Shown: one piece after another, positions 1 to 7,073 of the stretch
Layout of the letters: each line of letters begins with the position of its first letter
Numbering within the stretch: position 1 is the first letter of the stretch
NCBI GenBank assembly: GCA_029882955.1
Contig: JAOUJX010000008.1
Span: 1-26,958, forward strand
Reading direction: 5' to 3'
Origin: Gammaproteobacteria bacterium
GTDB lineage: Bacteria; Pseudomonadota; Gammaproteobacteria; GCA-001735895
DNA length: 26,958 nt
Position numbers and translations under genes: made by a program
The notes under the pieces: model-generated
The model's database searches: none
What the model saw: only the letters and a program-made list of their open reading frames with translations
What the model was told of the DNA's origin: nothing

Positions 1-971
1 GTGGTCGCAAATAAATGCCCCATCATGGCCTCGACGTCGACCCGATTAGAACGTGGCACAATAACCAGCCGGGTCGGGTTTTCGTGATCGGACTCGTCGC
101 GCAGGTCATCCACCATGGGCAATTTCTTCGCCAGCATTTGCTGAGCAATTTGTTCGAGCACCCGTGCTCCCGATACCTGATGCGGCAACGCGGTAACGAT
201 AATATCACCATCCTCGCGTTCGTAGATCGCGCGCATGCGGATCGAACCATGACCAGTTTCGTACATGGTTTTAAGTTCTGTTACCGGTGTGATGATCTCG
301 GCTTCGGTTGGATAGTCCGGGCCTTTCACCTGTTCGAGAATTTCTTCAAGGCCGGTGCCCGGCTTATCCAGCAGACTAATGCAGGCGCTGGCTATTTCGC
401 GCAGATTATGGGGTGGCAGATCGGTCGCCATACCAACCGCTATACCTGTCGTGCCATTGAGTAGAATATGCGGCAAACGTGCGGGTAGTAGCGAAGGCTC
501 CTGCATAGTGCCATCGAAATTTGGCACCCAGTCAACCGTTCCCTGGCCCAGCTCCTGTAACAACACTTTAGCAAAGGCGGATAAACGTGATTCGGTATAA
601 CGCATCGCGGCGAATGATTTAGGATCGTCCGGCGAACCGAAGTTTCCCTGCCCATCAATGAGTGGATAACGATAGGAAAAATCCTGCGCCATCAACACCA
701 TCGCCTCATAACAGGCGCTGTCGCCATGCGGATGAAACTTACCGAGCACGTCACCGACAGTTCGTGCCGACTTTTTATGTTTAGAACTGGCGGATAAGCC
801 CAGTTCGGACATCGCATAGATGATGCGGCGCTGTACTGGTTTCAGACCATCGCCGATATGCGGCAACGCCCGATCAAGAATGACATACATCGAGTAATCG
901 AGATAAGCCTTTTCGGTAAAGACATGCAGCGGCTGCTGTTCGACGCCTTCGAAATCAAATTCATCGGACAT
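1..971 (-). CDS. parC: DNA topoisomerase IV subunit A, 5' part only
   Basis: Catalytic DNA-cleaving subunit of topoisomerase IV, which with ParE unlinks daughter chromosomes. About 323 N-terminal codons are present; the gene runs off the left edge, so the C-terminal beta-pinwheel is not seen. Reading the complement from the ATG at 971 gives an open frame with the winged-helix DNA gate: GDVLGKFHPHGDSACYEA around residues 73-90, then AAMRYTESRL with the cleaving tyrosine at residue 125 (E. coli Tyr120). The quinolone-determining positions are Ser85 and Glu89 (E. coli Ser80, Glu84), so they are the sensitive type. The start is fixed by GGAGGT five bases upstream, inside the end of parE; the parE stop lies one base before this ATG, so the two are surely co-transcribed and probably coupled. 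GyrA is the alternative, but adjacency to ParE favours ParC. Confidence 0.96.
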   Translation of the reverse strand, partial: MSDEFDFEGVEQQPLHVFTEKAYLDYSMYVILDRALPHIGDGLKPVQRRIIYAMSELGLSASSKHKKSARTVGDVLGKFHPHGDSACYEAMVLMAQDFSYRYPLIDGQGNFGSPDDPKSFAAMRYTESRLSAFAKVLLQELGQGTVDWVPNFDGTMQEPSLLPARLPHILLNGTTGIAVGMATDLPPHNLREIASACISLLDKPGTGLEEILEQVKGPDYPTEAEIITPVTELKTMYETGHGSIRMRAIYEREDGDIIVTALPHQVSGARVLEQIAQQMLAKKLPMVDDLRDESDHENPTRLVIVPRSNRVDVEAMMGHLFAT

Positions 972-972
972 C

Positions 973-2859
973 TTACACCTCCGCCAGATCGCCTTTAGAC
1001 TGTAACCAGTCCTTGCGATCTGCAGCGCGTTTTTTCGACAGCATCATATTCATAATTTCAAAAGTCTTATCGCCGGGTTCGATAGTTAAACGCGCTAGTC
1101 GGCGCGTATCTGGTGCAATAGCGGATTCACGTAGTTGCAGGGGATTCATCTCTCCCAGACCCTTGAAGCGAGTTACCGTTACTTTGCCTTTACGCTTTTC
1201 TGCATGGATGCGGTCGAGTATGCCATCGCGTTCGGCTTCGTCGAGTGCATAGTATTTATCCTTGGCCACATCGATGCGATATAACGGTGGCTTGGCGACA
1301 TAAACATGACCTTTATCCACCAGTGGCTGGAAGTGACGTAAAAATAAAGCGCATAATAAAGTAGCAATATGCGCGCCATCGGAATCGGCATCGGCAAGAA
1401 TACAAACTTTACCGTAACGTAAATTAGACAGGTCGTCCGAGCCGGGATCTACGCCGATGGCAATGGAGATATCGTGCACTTCCTGCGAAGCCAGCACCTG
1501 ATCCACCGACACTTCCCAGGTATTGAGAATTTTTCCGCGTAACGGCATGATCGCCTGGAACGACCGATCGCGAGCCTGTTTGGCTGAACCACCCGCGGAA
1601 TCACCTTCGACCAGAAACAGTTCGGTACGATTAACATCCTGGCTTGAACAATCCGCCAGCTTGCCGGGTAATGCGGGGCCAGCCGTAACTTTTTTGCGCA
1701 CCACTTTCTTTGCTGATTTTAGTCGACTTTGTGCGCTGGAGATCGCCATTTGCGCGAGTAAATCACCAATCTCGGCGTGTTGATTCAACCACAGGCTAAA
1801 AGAATCTTTCGCAACGCCCGAAACAAATGCGGCTGTCTCCCGCGAAGACAGGCGCTCCTTGGTTTGCCCGGAGAATTGTGGATCCTGCATTTTCACCGAC
1901 AAAACATAGGAAACCCTGTCCCATACATCATCGGGCGCAATTTTAACGCCACGCGGTAACAGGCTCCTAAATTCGCAAAACTCCCGAATCGCATCCGTTA
2001 AGCCGGTACGCAAACCATTCACATGGGTACCACCCTGCGCAGTTGGTATCAGGTTCACATAGCTCTCGGCAACACTTTCCCCACCTTCGGGTAGCCAGAC
2101 GATGGCCCAGTCTGCCGCTTCGTTTTCACCCTTGATCGAATTGACGAAAGGTTCCGCCGGAAGCAACTGGAAACCTGAAAGCGCATCCAGTAGATAATCG
2201 GACAGGCCATCCTGATAGTGCCATTCGCAGGACTCTTTGGTTTTCTCAACATAAAACTTAACGTTGAGCCCTGGACACAAAACCGCCTTGGCGCGCAGCA
2301 CATGTTTTAATTTGGTAACAGAGAAAGATGAACTGTCGAAGTATTTAGGATCTGGCCAGAAGTGAATTGTGGTACCCGTATTTTTCTTACCGACGCTACC
2401 GATCTCTTTCAGGTTTTGCTTCTTGTCACCATGTTCAAAGCCGATGGAATACTCTTTACCATCGCGACGTACGCGCACATCGAGTCGTTTCGATAGCGCA
2501 TTCACCACCGAAACGCCCACACCGTGAAGTCCACCGGAAAACTGATAATTTTTGTTGGAGAATTTACCCCCGGCGTGCAATTTAGTGAGTATCACCTCGA
2601 CCCCTGGAATACCCTGCTGCGGGTGTTTATCGACCGGCATACCGCGCCCGTCATCGATGACACTGAGCGAATTATCGGCATGCAGAATGACACCGATACG
2701 AGTCGCGAAGCCGCCAATAGCTTCGTCAACACTATTATCGATAACTTCCTGAGCGAGATGGTTGGGACGAGTCGTGTCGGTATACATACCCGGCCTTTTT
2801 TTGACCGGTTCCAGCCCCGTCAATACTTCAATCGAAGCGGCATCGTACTGGTTTTTCAA
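973..2859 (-). CDS. parE: DNA topoisomerase IV subunit B (ATPase)
   Basis: ATP-hydrolysing subunit of topoisomerase IV. The 628 residues match the usual length. The GHKL ATPase fold shows VIDDGRGMPV near 67-76 and GGLHGVGVSVVNAL near 109-122, with the transducer lysine in QTKERL (332-337). The TOPRIM domain has EGDSAGG at 418-424 and the metal-binding DADSD at 490-494, followed by RFKGLGEMN near 564-572. The short length and lack of the GyrB-type insertion fit ParE rather than GyrB. The start codon is TTG: the first residues (MKNQYDAASIEVLTG) line up with the E. coli ParE N-terminus, and no ATG or GTG occurs in frame before an upstream TAA. A weak AGGA sits ten bases before it. The gene is followed one base later by parC and diverges from the thioredoxin-like gene at 3061. 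Confidence 0.97.
   Translation of the reverse strand: MKNQYDAASIEVLTGLEPVKKRPGMYTDTTRPNHLAQEVIDNSVDEAIGGFATRIGVILHADNSLSVIDDGRGMPVDKHPQQGIPGVEVILTKLHAGGKFSNKNYQFSGGLHGVGVSVVNALSKRLDVRVRRDGKEYSIGFEHGDKKQNLKEIGSVGKKNTGTTIHFWPDPKYFDSSSFSVTKLKHVLRAKAVLCPGLNVKFYVEKTKESCEWHYQDGLSDYLLDALSGFQLLPAEPFVNSIKGENEAADWAIVWLPEGGESVAESYVNLIPTAQGGTHVNGLRTGLTDAIREFCEFRSLLPRGVKIAPDDVWDRVSYVLSVKMQDPQFSGQTKERLSSRETAAFVSGVAKDSFSLWLNQHAEIGDLLAQMAISSAQSRLKSAKKVVRKKVTAGPALPGKLADCSSQDVNRTELFLVEGDSAGGSAKQARDRSFQAIMPLRGKILNTWEVSVDQVLASQEVHDISIAIGVDPGSDDLSNLRYGKVCILADADSDGAHIATLLCALFLRHFQPLVDKGHVYVAKPPLYRIDVAKDKYYALDEAERDGILDRIHAEKRKGKVTVTRFKGLGEMNPLQLRESAIAPDTRRLARLTIEPGDKTFEIMNMMLSKKRAADRKDWLQSKGDLAEV
977..982 (-). promoter_or_regulatory. 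Ribosome binding site of parC inside parE
   Basis: GGAGGT on the minus strand lies five bases before the parC ATG and covers the last sense codons of parE. With only one base between the parE stop codon and the parC start, this supports translational coupling of the two topoisomerase IV subunits. Confidence 0.7.
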
Positions 2860-2897
2860 GAGAGCTAGTTCCTGCTGAGGGTTTAAATCTGTGGCGA

Positions 2898-2903
2898 ATT
2901 ATA
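2898..2903 (-). promoter_or_regulatory. Probable -10 element for parE-parC
   Basis: A perfect TATAAT on the minus strand would place the transcript start about 30 bases before the parE TTG codon. No good -35 hexamer is visible at 16-18 bases upstream (GACCTT at 17), so the assignment rests on the -10 and its position in the divergent gap 2860-3060. Confidence 0.4.
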
Positions 2904-3029
2904 ACGACATCGGCGTTAAAAAGGTCGCTTCTATCGGTAAAAATATTACTTTTTTGCGATCCGTAAGCAATAGACCATGTCGAATAAAAAACTACAACGG
3001 AAAAGGTACATTTTTGACCATGTGCCTTA

Positions 3030-3035
3030 TATAAT
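3030..3035 (+). promoter_or_regulatory. Probable -10 element for the thioredoxin-like gene
   Basis: A perfect TATAAT lies about 25 bases before the ATG at 3061. The hexamer at the standard distance (TACATT, 3007-3012) is a poor -35; a better-looking TTGACC at 3014-3019 is only ten bases away and too close to pair with it. A GGAG ribosome binding site follows at 3050-3053. Confidence 0.4.
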
Positions 3036-3060
3036 GCGCTTCTTTTCGTGGAGTTAGATT

Positions 3061-3924
3061 ATGAGCGAGTCCCCTTATATACACAATGTCGGGATCCAGG
3101 AATTTCAACCACTGGTGCTCGAGAACTCTTTTAAGCAACCTGTGCTGGTGGATTTCTGGGCAGACTGGTGTGAGCCCTGTAAGACCATCATGCCGATACT
3201 AGCGAAACTCGCCGAAGAGTATGGCGGAAAGTTTCATCTCGCCAAGGTTAATACCGAGGAACAACAGGAGCTCGCGGCGCATTTTCAGATAAAAAGTTTA
3301 CCGACCATGAAACTGTTCGTGAATGGTCAACCCGTGGATGAACGCATGGGTGCCCTGCCCGAGTCTGAAATTCGTGCCTTTATCGATCAATTTATAACCT
3401 CCGAGTCCGACGAGCTGATGACTGCGGCTAAAATCGCCAGCCAGGAAGGTCGAGCTGATGATGCCACCCAGCTAATGAATGAGGCACTCGCCAAAGACCC
3501 GGGGAATGCCGATCTGAAGATCGACATCGCTCAGTTAGTGATGGCGCAAGGCGATAGTGATGCCGCGCTGGCATTACTCGACAGCCTCGATGGCGACGGC
3601 CAGAAAAAAGATGGGGCTGTCAAACTACGCGCCGAAATCACCCTGACCAACCAGCTTAAGAGTTTGCCACCCATCGAGGAAATTGAGCAAAAACTCGTAT
3701 CCAACCCCGACGATCTGGGTGCACTGATAGACAAGGCCAATTATCTATCTGCGCAAGGTGAGTACGAACAGGCAATGGAATGTTTACTGAAAGTGATGAC
3801 CCTGGACAGGAGTCACGAAGACGACGCTGGGCGCAACGGCTTAATCGCTTTGTTCGATATGCTGGGTGGAGAACATCCCAGCGTGCAGAAATATCGCCGT
3901 AAGATGTTTACCTTATTACACTAA
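3061..3924 (+). CDS. cnoX: Thioredoxin-TPR co-chaperone, CnoX/YbbN type
   Basis: A 287-residue protein with an N-terminal thioredoxin fold (about 10-112) and a C-terminal helical repeat region (about 115-287) rich in TPR-like helices. This architecture and length match CnoX (YbbN), a cytoplasmic chaperedoxin that in E. coli protects proteins during oxidative stress and hands them to GroEL and DnaK. The active site reads WCEPCK with cysteines 37 and 40, and the cis-proline is Pro81 in SLPTMK. Both cysteines are present, unlike E. coli CnoX, which has lost the first one, so this homologue may be a working thiol oxidoreductase. The start is supported by GGAG seven bases upstream. It diverges from parE and its stop lies seven bases from the end of the convergent xerD. 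Confidence 0.88.
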   Translation: MSESPYIHNVGIQEFQPLVLENSFKQPVLVDFWADWCEPCKTIMPILAKLAEEYGGKFHLAKVNTEEQQELAAHFQIKSLPTMKLFVNGQPVDERMGALPESEIRAFIDQFITSESDELMTAAKIASQEGRADDATQLMNEALAKDPGNADLKIDIAQLVMAQGDSDAALALLDSLDGDGQKKDGAVKLRAEITLTNQLKSLPPIEEIEQKLVSNPDDLGALIDKANYLSAQGEYEQAMECLLKVMTLDRSHEDDAGRNGLIALFDMLGGEHPSVQKYRRKMFTLLH

Positions 3925-3931
3925 ATAAAGT

Positions 3932-4846
3932 TCAACCGCGCGGATGATGCCGCTCATGCAAAGACTTCAATCTTGCCTGCGCAATATGAGTATAAATCTG
4001 CGTGGTCGATAAACTACTGTGACCCAGTAGCATCTGCACCGTACGTAAATCCGCACCATGATTAAGCAAGTGCGTTGCAAAGGCATGACGCAAAGAATGT
4101 GGCGAGTATTCCGTTTTTATACCGGCCCTGAGTAAATGTTTTTTAATGTTCTGCCAGAAGGCCTGCCTGGTGATTGCCGTACCCCGGCTTGACAGAAAAA
4201 GTGCGTTGCTATTTTTTTGCAGGTTCACTAACTGCGGCCTGGCCTGCTTAATATAGATATCCAGCCAGTGCATCGCCTCCTCGCCGACTGGTATTACCCG
4301 TTCTTTATTCCCTTTTCCGGTTAAACGCACCAGACCGAGGTTGCTATTTATCTGGTTCAACTCTAACGAAACCAGTTCGCTCACGCGTAGCCCAGAGCTA
4401 TACATGACTTCCAGCATACAGCGATCGCGTAAACCGTAATCGGTATTGTTATCGGGCGCTTCCAACAGGGCGCTCATATCATCTTCGGTCAGGGTAGGCG
4501 GTAGACTTCTATATATCTTCGGGGCCTGTATCAAAGCGGTAGGGTTATCCTGGCGTTCACCGGTTCTGATAAGGTGGCGGTAATACTGTTTCAATGTCGA
4601 GAGTAAACGAGCACTGGATCGCGCCGAGGTACCCGATTCGAAGCGATGCGCTAGATAAGCCTGAATACTGGCCTGACTCGCATTAGCTAATATTTCGTTT
4701 CGGCCTTCCAACCATCGGGAATATCCACGCAGATCCTGTCGATAGGCATCCAGCGTCAAAGCGGCCAGTCCTTTCTGTGACCATAACACGTCGATAAACG
4801 CATCGATTTGAGGATCCTGATCCGGCTTCGCTTTTTTCTTACTCAT
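3932..4846 (-). CDS. xerD: Site-specific tyrosine recombinase XerD
   Basis: Cytoplasmic recombinase that with XerC resolves chromosome dimers at dif near the septum under FtsK control. The 304 residues include an N-terminal core-binding SAM-like domain (about 12-95) and a C-terminal catalytic domain with every expected residue: Arg154 (GLRVSEL), Lys178 (GKGNKERVIP), His250 and Arg253 (HSLRHAFATHLL), His276 (LLGHSSLSTTQ) and nucleophile Tyr285 (QIYTH). Each lies six positions later than in E. coli XerD. The ending HERHHPRG also resembles XerD more than XerC. ATG start with no clear Shine-Dalgarno. No dif-like site was noticed in the window. It ends seven bases from the convergent cnoX stop. 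Confidence 0.93.
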   Translation of the reverse strand: MSKKKAKPDQDPQIDAFIDVLWSQKGLAALTLDAYRQDLRGYSRWLEGRNEILANASQASIQAYLAHRFESGTSARSSARLLSTLKQYYRHLIRTGERQDNPTALIQAPKIYRSLPPTLTEDDMSALLEAPDNNTDYGLRDRCMLEVMYSSGLRVSELVSLELNQINSNLGLVRLTGKGNKERVIPVGEEAMHWLDIYIKQARPQLVNLQKNSNALFLSSRGTAITRQAFWQNIKKHLLRAGIKTEYSPHSLRHAFATHLLNHGADLRTVQMLLGHSSLSTTQIYTHIAQARLKSLHERHHPRG

Positions 4847-4864
4847 AGCACGACATTGTCAGGC

Positions 4865-4893
4865 AAAAAAAAAGGCGCAGTCAACTGCGCCTT
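4865..4893 (-). terminator. Rho-independent terminator of the H1-like gene
   Basis: On the minus strand a GC-rich hairpin with a nine to ten base-pair stem (arms 4884-4893 and 4872-4881) runs straight into a tract of nine T residues (4865-4873). It begins 23 bases after the stop codon of the H1-like gene and lies between that gene and the start of xerD, so it ends the H1-like transcript and keeps it out of xerD. Confidence 0.9.
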
Positions 4894-4916
4894 CATAAAA
4901 CACTATTTAAGTATGA

Positions 4917-5315
4917 TTACTTTTTTGCCTTTTTCTTTTTCCTGGCTTTAGCAGGTTGATTCATCGCAGCCATGGCCTTCTTGTCCCAGCCATTGAGGAA
5001 CTTAGCGATAGCTTCATCACGCTGGCCTATTAACTTCGACATAGCAGCTTCACGTTTCTGAGCGCCTTTCAAATCACCCTTTAAGGTTTTGATTTCACTC
5101 TTCAATGCAGCGATGTCATCTTTTAAATTTTTGGTTTTAGCTGCGGCTGACGGGACAGACTTAGCTGCGGCTTTCTTTTTGACTACTCTCGCTACTTTCT
5201 TTTTTACGGCAGGTTTAGCAGCCTTCTTTTTAACGGCTACTTTCTTCTTTACTTCAGATTTAGTTGCTTTCTTCGCAGCCTTCTTTGTTTTTGCCGCTTT
5301 TTTTGCTGTCGCCAT
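4917..5315 (-). CDS. Histone H1-like lysine/alanine-rich protein
   Basis: A 132-residue, very basic protein. Residues 1 to about 58 are built of Lys-Lys-Ala, Lys-Ala-Ala and Lys-Lys-Val units like the tail of eukaryotic H1; about 62-105 lacks this bias and looks like a helical, possibly coiled-coil segment (KSEIKTLKGDLKGAQKREA); the end is again lysine-rich. Such proteins are known or presumed to bind DNA non-specifically, as with AlgP-type and H1-like proteins of other bacteria, and a nucleoid role is my inference. I chose the ATG at 5315 because GAGGAG lies seven bases before it; a GTG at 5330 is also in frame but has that sequence within its coding part. The gene is monocistronic, with its own promoter and terminator. 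The low-complexity composition makes homology calls unreliable. Confidence 0.8.
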   Translation of the reverse strand: MATAKKAAKTKKAAKKATKSEVKKKVAVKKKAAKPAVKKKVARVVKKKAAAKSVPSAAAKTKNLKDDIAALKSEIKTLKGDLKGAQKREAAMSKLIGQRDEAIAKFLNGWDKKAMAAMNQPAKARKKKKAKK

Positions 5316-5322
5316 ATCCGAT

Positions 5323-5328
5323 CTCCTC
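5323..5328 (-). promoter_or_regulatory. Ribosome binding site fixing the H1-like start
   Basis: GAGGAG on the minus strand, seven bases before the ATG at 5315, is near-ideal in sequence and spacing. It argues against the in-frame GTG at 5328-5330, which would add five residues. Confidence 0.75.
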
Positions 5329-5347
5329 ACGTTTTCAATCCGCTTTA

Positions 5348-5375
5348 ATTATAGAAAGCCCTAACGAGAATACAA
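5348..5375 (-). promoter_or_regulatory. Promoter of the H1-like gene
   Basis: On the minus strand TTGTAT (5370-5375) and a perfect TATAAT (5348-5353) are separated by 16 bases. The transcript would start near 5341, about 25 bases before the ATG at 5315. This looks like a housekeeping sigma-70 promoter and stands back to back with one for the RDD gene. Confidence 0.6.
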
Positions 5376-5395
5376 TACCCATTGTCCAATAATTA

Positions 5396-5424
5396 TTGTT
5401 GTACTCTTTTTAATTGCCTAAAAT
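5396..5424 (+). promoter_or_regulatory. Promoter of the RDD membrane protein gene
   Basis: TTGTTG (5396-5401) and TAAAAT (5419-5424) are 17 bases apart, in a strongly AT-rich gap. The transcript would begin near 5431, some 20 bases before the ATG at 5452. The two divergent promoters lie about 20 bases apart. Confidence 0.5.
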
Positions 5425-5451
5425 AGTCTAATTCAAAGAAATATTACGTTA

Positions 5452-5964
5452 ATGAGCAAACTAAAATACGATCAATGCCCATCAGCAAAATTATGGAAAC
5501 AGTTTGCCTCCATGTTTTATGACAGCCTGCTGATTGTCGCCATATTATTTTCAGGTACTGCTGTACTATTACCATTTAATCAGGGCGAAGCTGTCAGCGG
5601 CCCTTTATTTCATCTATATTTAATTTTACTGGTGTTTATTTTTTACAGTGGTTTCTGGAGTAAGTCCGGGCAAACACTTGGCATGAAAGTATGGAAACTG
5701 AAAATCATTACCGAGTATGGTTTTTATCCCTCGTGGTCGATCTGTTTCCTGAGACTCTTTAGCACCATTGTTCTGCCTTTAACTTTTCTGGTGTTGAACC
5801 ATCTGTTTTCATTCTTCGAGGATTCTTATTTAATCGCAGGCATCACTTTATTTATTTTCCTGGCAGGTTATCTCAACCGACTGTTTCAACCCTGCACCTG
5901 GCATGATCGTATAAGCCAGACTCGCATCATTGATGTTTCGTCCCTCTCAGTTGAAGAACAATAG
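5452..5964 (+). CDS. RDD family inner-membrane protein
   Basis: A 170-residue membrane protein of the RDD family, whose function is mostly unknown (some members have been linked to ion transport). Hydrophobic stretches at about 24-42, 52-68, 100-118 and 128-145 suggest four membrane segments. Family landmarks are the N-terminal FASMFYDSLL segment, where the usual leading Arg is replaced by Lys-Gln but the Asp is kept; SGQTLGMKVWKLKI at about 72-85; and HDRISQTRII near 152-161. The ATG has no clear Shine-Dalgarno. Codon use is more AT-rich than in the neighbours. It diverges from the H1-like gene and converges on lptG, with 32 bases between the two stops and no clear terminator. Confidence 0.75.
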   Translation: MSKLKYDQCPSAKLWKQFASMFYDSLLIVAILFSGTAVLLPFNQGEAVSGPLFHLYLILLVFIFYSGFWSKSGQTLGMKVWKLKIITEYGFYPSWSICFLRLFSTIVLPLTFLVLNHLFSFFEDSYLIAGITLFIFLAGYLNRLFQPCTWHDRISQTRIIDVSSLSVEEQ

Positions 5965-5996
5965 GTATCTAAATCGAGTCTAAAAGTGGCAATTGT

Positions 5997-7073
5997 TCAA
6001 GCCGACTGACGAGAATGTTTTTGTACTAACAGATAAATAGCCAGCGATAAAAACAATAAGCCCGGCATTAACGCGTTCAGGATTGGGCTGATATTAATCT
6101 GACTACCGAGTTGAGTGGATAATCGGCCAATAACGACATAGGATAATCCCAGCAAAATTCCTATCATCAGGCGTTGACCTGCATTGCCCTGTCTTTGCGA
6201 GCCAAGTACAAACGGAACTGCAAGAATACACATAACCATAATCGTCAACGGTGCAAATATTTTTTGCCAGAAGGTTAAACGCTCGACACTTGCATCCAGA
6301 TTATTTTGCTGCAAAAAATTAAGATAAGTATGCAGGTCGACACTGGACATCTGGCGAGGCTCAATCAACAGCGCGCCAAGTAATTGATCTGACACTTTGC
6401 CTTCATAAACAAGCTCATCGAATTCATGAGCAACCGTCTCATTTTCACCGATCACTGTTTGCTTAACCTGCTTCAGGCGCCACTTATTACCTTCGGGAAT
6501 GGCCGATTCGGCAGTCAATGCCGATAGCAACCTCCCCCGATCATCGAGTTCATGTATTTCAATATTGCGCGCTACTCCTTTTGGCAATAAAAGTTTGATA
6601 TGTAGAATTCTATTTTCATCCTTAATCCAGATACCCTTTTTACCGCGAACCGCTGTCGTGGCATTTATCGCCGACGAACGAATCTGCCGGGCGCTGGTTT
6701 CGCTATGGGGCACTACCCAATCGGCGACTATAAAACTAAACAACGCCAGCACCAGAGCGGCTTGCATCGCCGCCCGCAACAATCGCAACACCGAAATACC
6801 TGCAGCCTGCATCGCTATAACTTCACTATTACTGGCCAGCGACCCCAGGCTTAATATGGTGCCGAGTAATACCGATAACGGCATAAACTCAACAATTTTT
6901 CCGGGAAATAATAAAGCCACGTACTCGACAACATGTATAAACCGGTAGTGGCCTTTACCGATATCTTCGAGCTCGGAAATAAATACAAATATCAGGCTTA
7001 AACTCACTAACACCAACAGGGTCAATAACGTGCCCTGTTGGATTTGTCGAAAAATATAGCGGTCAACTATCAC
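5997..7073 (-). CDS. lptG: LPS export permease LptG
   Basis: Inner-membrane half of the LptB2FG ABC transporter, which extracts lipopolysaccharide from the inner membrane and feeds the LptC-A-D bridge. The 358 residues have the family layout: three N-terminal membrane helices (about 14-34, 58-78, 100-118), a periplasmic beta-jellyroll (about 120-265) and three C-terminal helices. The coupling region SEVIAMQAAGIS near 83-94 contacts LptB in this family. The start is GTG and overlaps the lptF stop by four bases (GTGA), so the pair is translationally coupled. It is called LptG rather than LptF because it is second in the operon, as in E. coli. The ATPase LptB is not in this window. Confidence 0.93.
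   Translation of the reverse strand: MIVDRYIFRQIQQGTLLTLLVLVSLSLIFVFISELEDIGKGHYRFIHVVEYVALLFPGKIVEFMPLSVLLGTILSLGSLASNSEVIAMQAAGISVLRLLRAAMQAALVLALFSFIVADWVVPHSETSARQIRSSAINATTAVRGKKGIWIKDENRILHIKLLLPKGVARNIEIHELDDRGRLLSALTAESAIPEGNKWRLKQVKQTVIGENETVAHEFDELVYEGKVSDQLLGALLIEPRQMSSVDLHTYLNFLQQNNLDASVERLTFWQKIFAPLTIMVMCILAVPFVLGSQRQGNAGQRLMIGILLGLSYVVIGRLSTQLGSQINISPILNALMPGLLFLSLAIYLLVQKHSRQSA

Noticed and set aside
711..722. Quinolone-resistance change in ParC
   Set aside because: The key positions are Ser85 and Glu89, the sensitive residues.
3014..3035. TTGACC plus TATAAT as a complete promoter before cnoX
   Set aside because: The spacer is only ten bases, far too short for sigma-70; only the -10 is kept.
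5161..5310. Direct repeats of lysine/alanine codons as a DNA repeat or CRISPR-like element
   Set aside because: The repeats are irregular, in frame and explained by the amino-acid composition of the H1-like protein.
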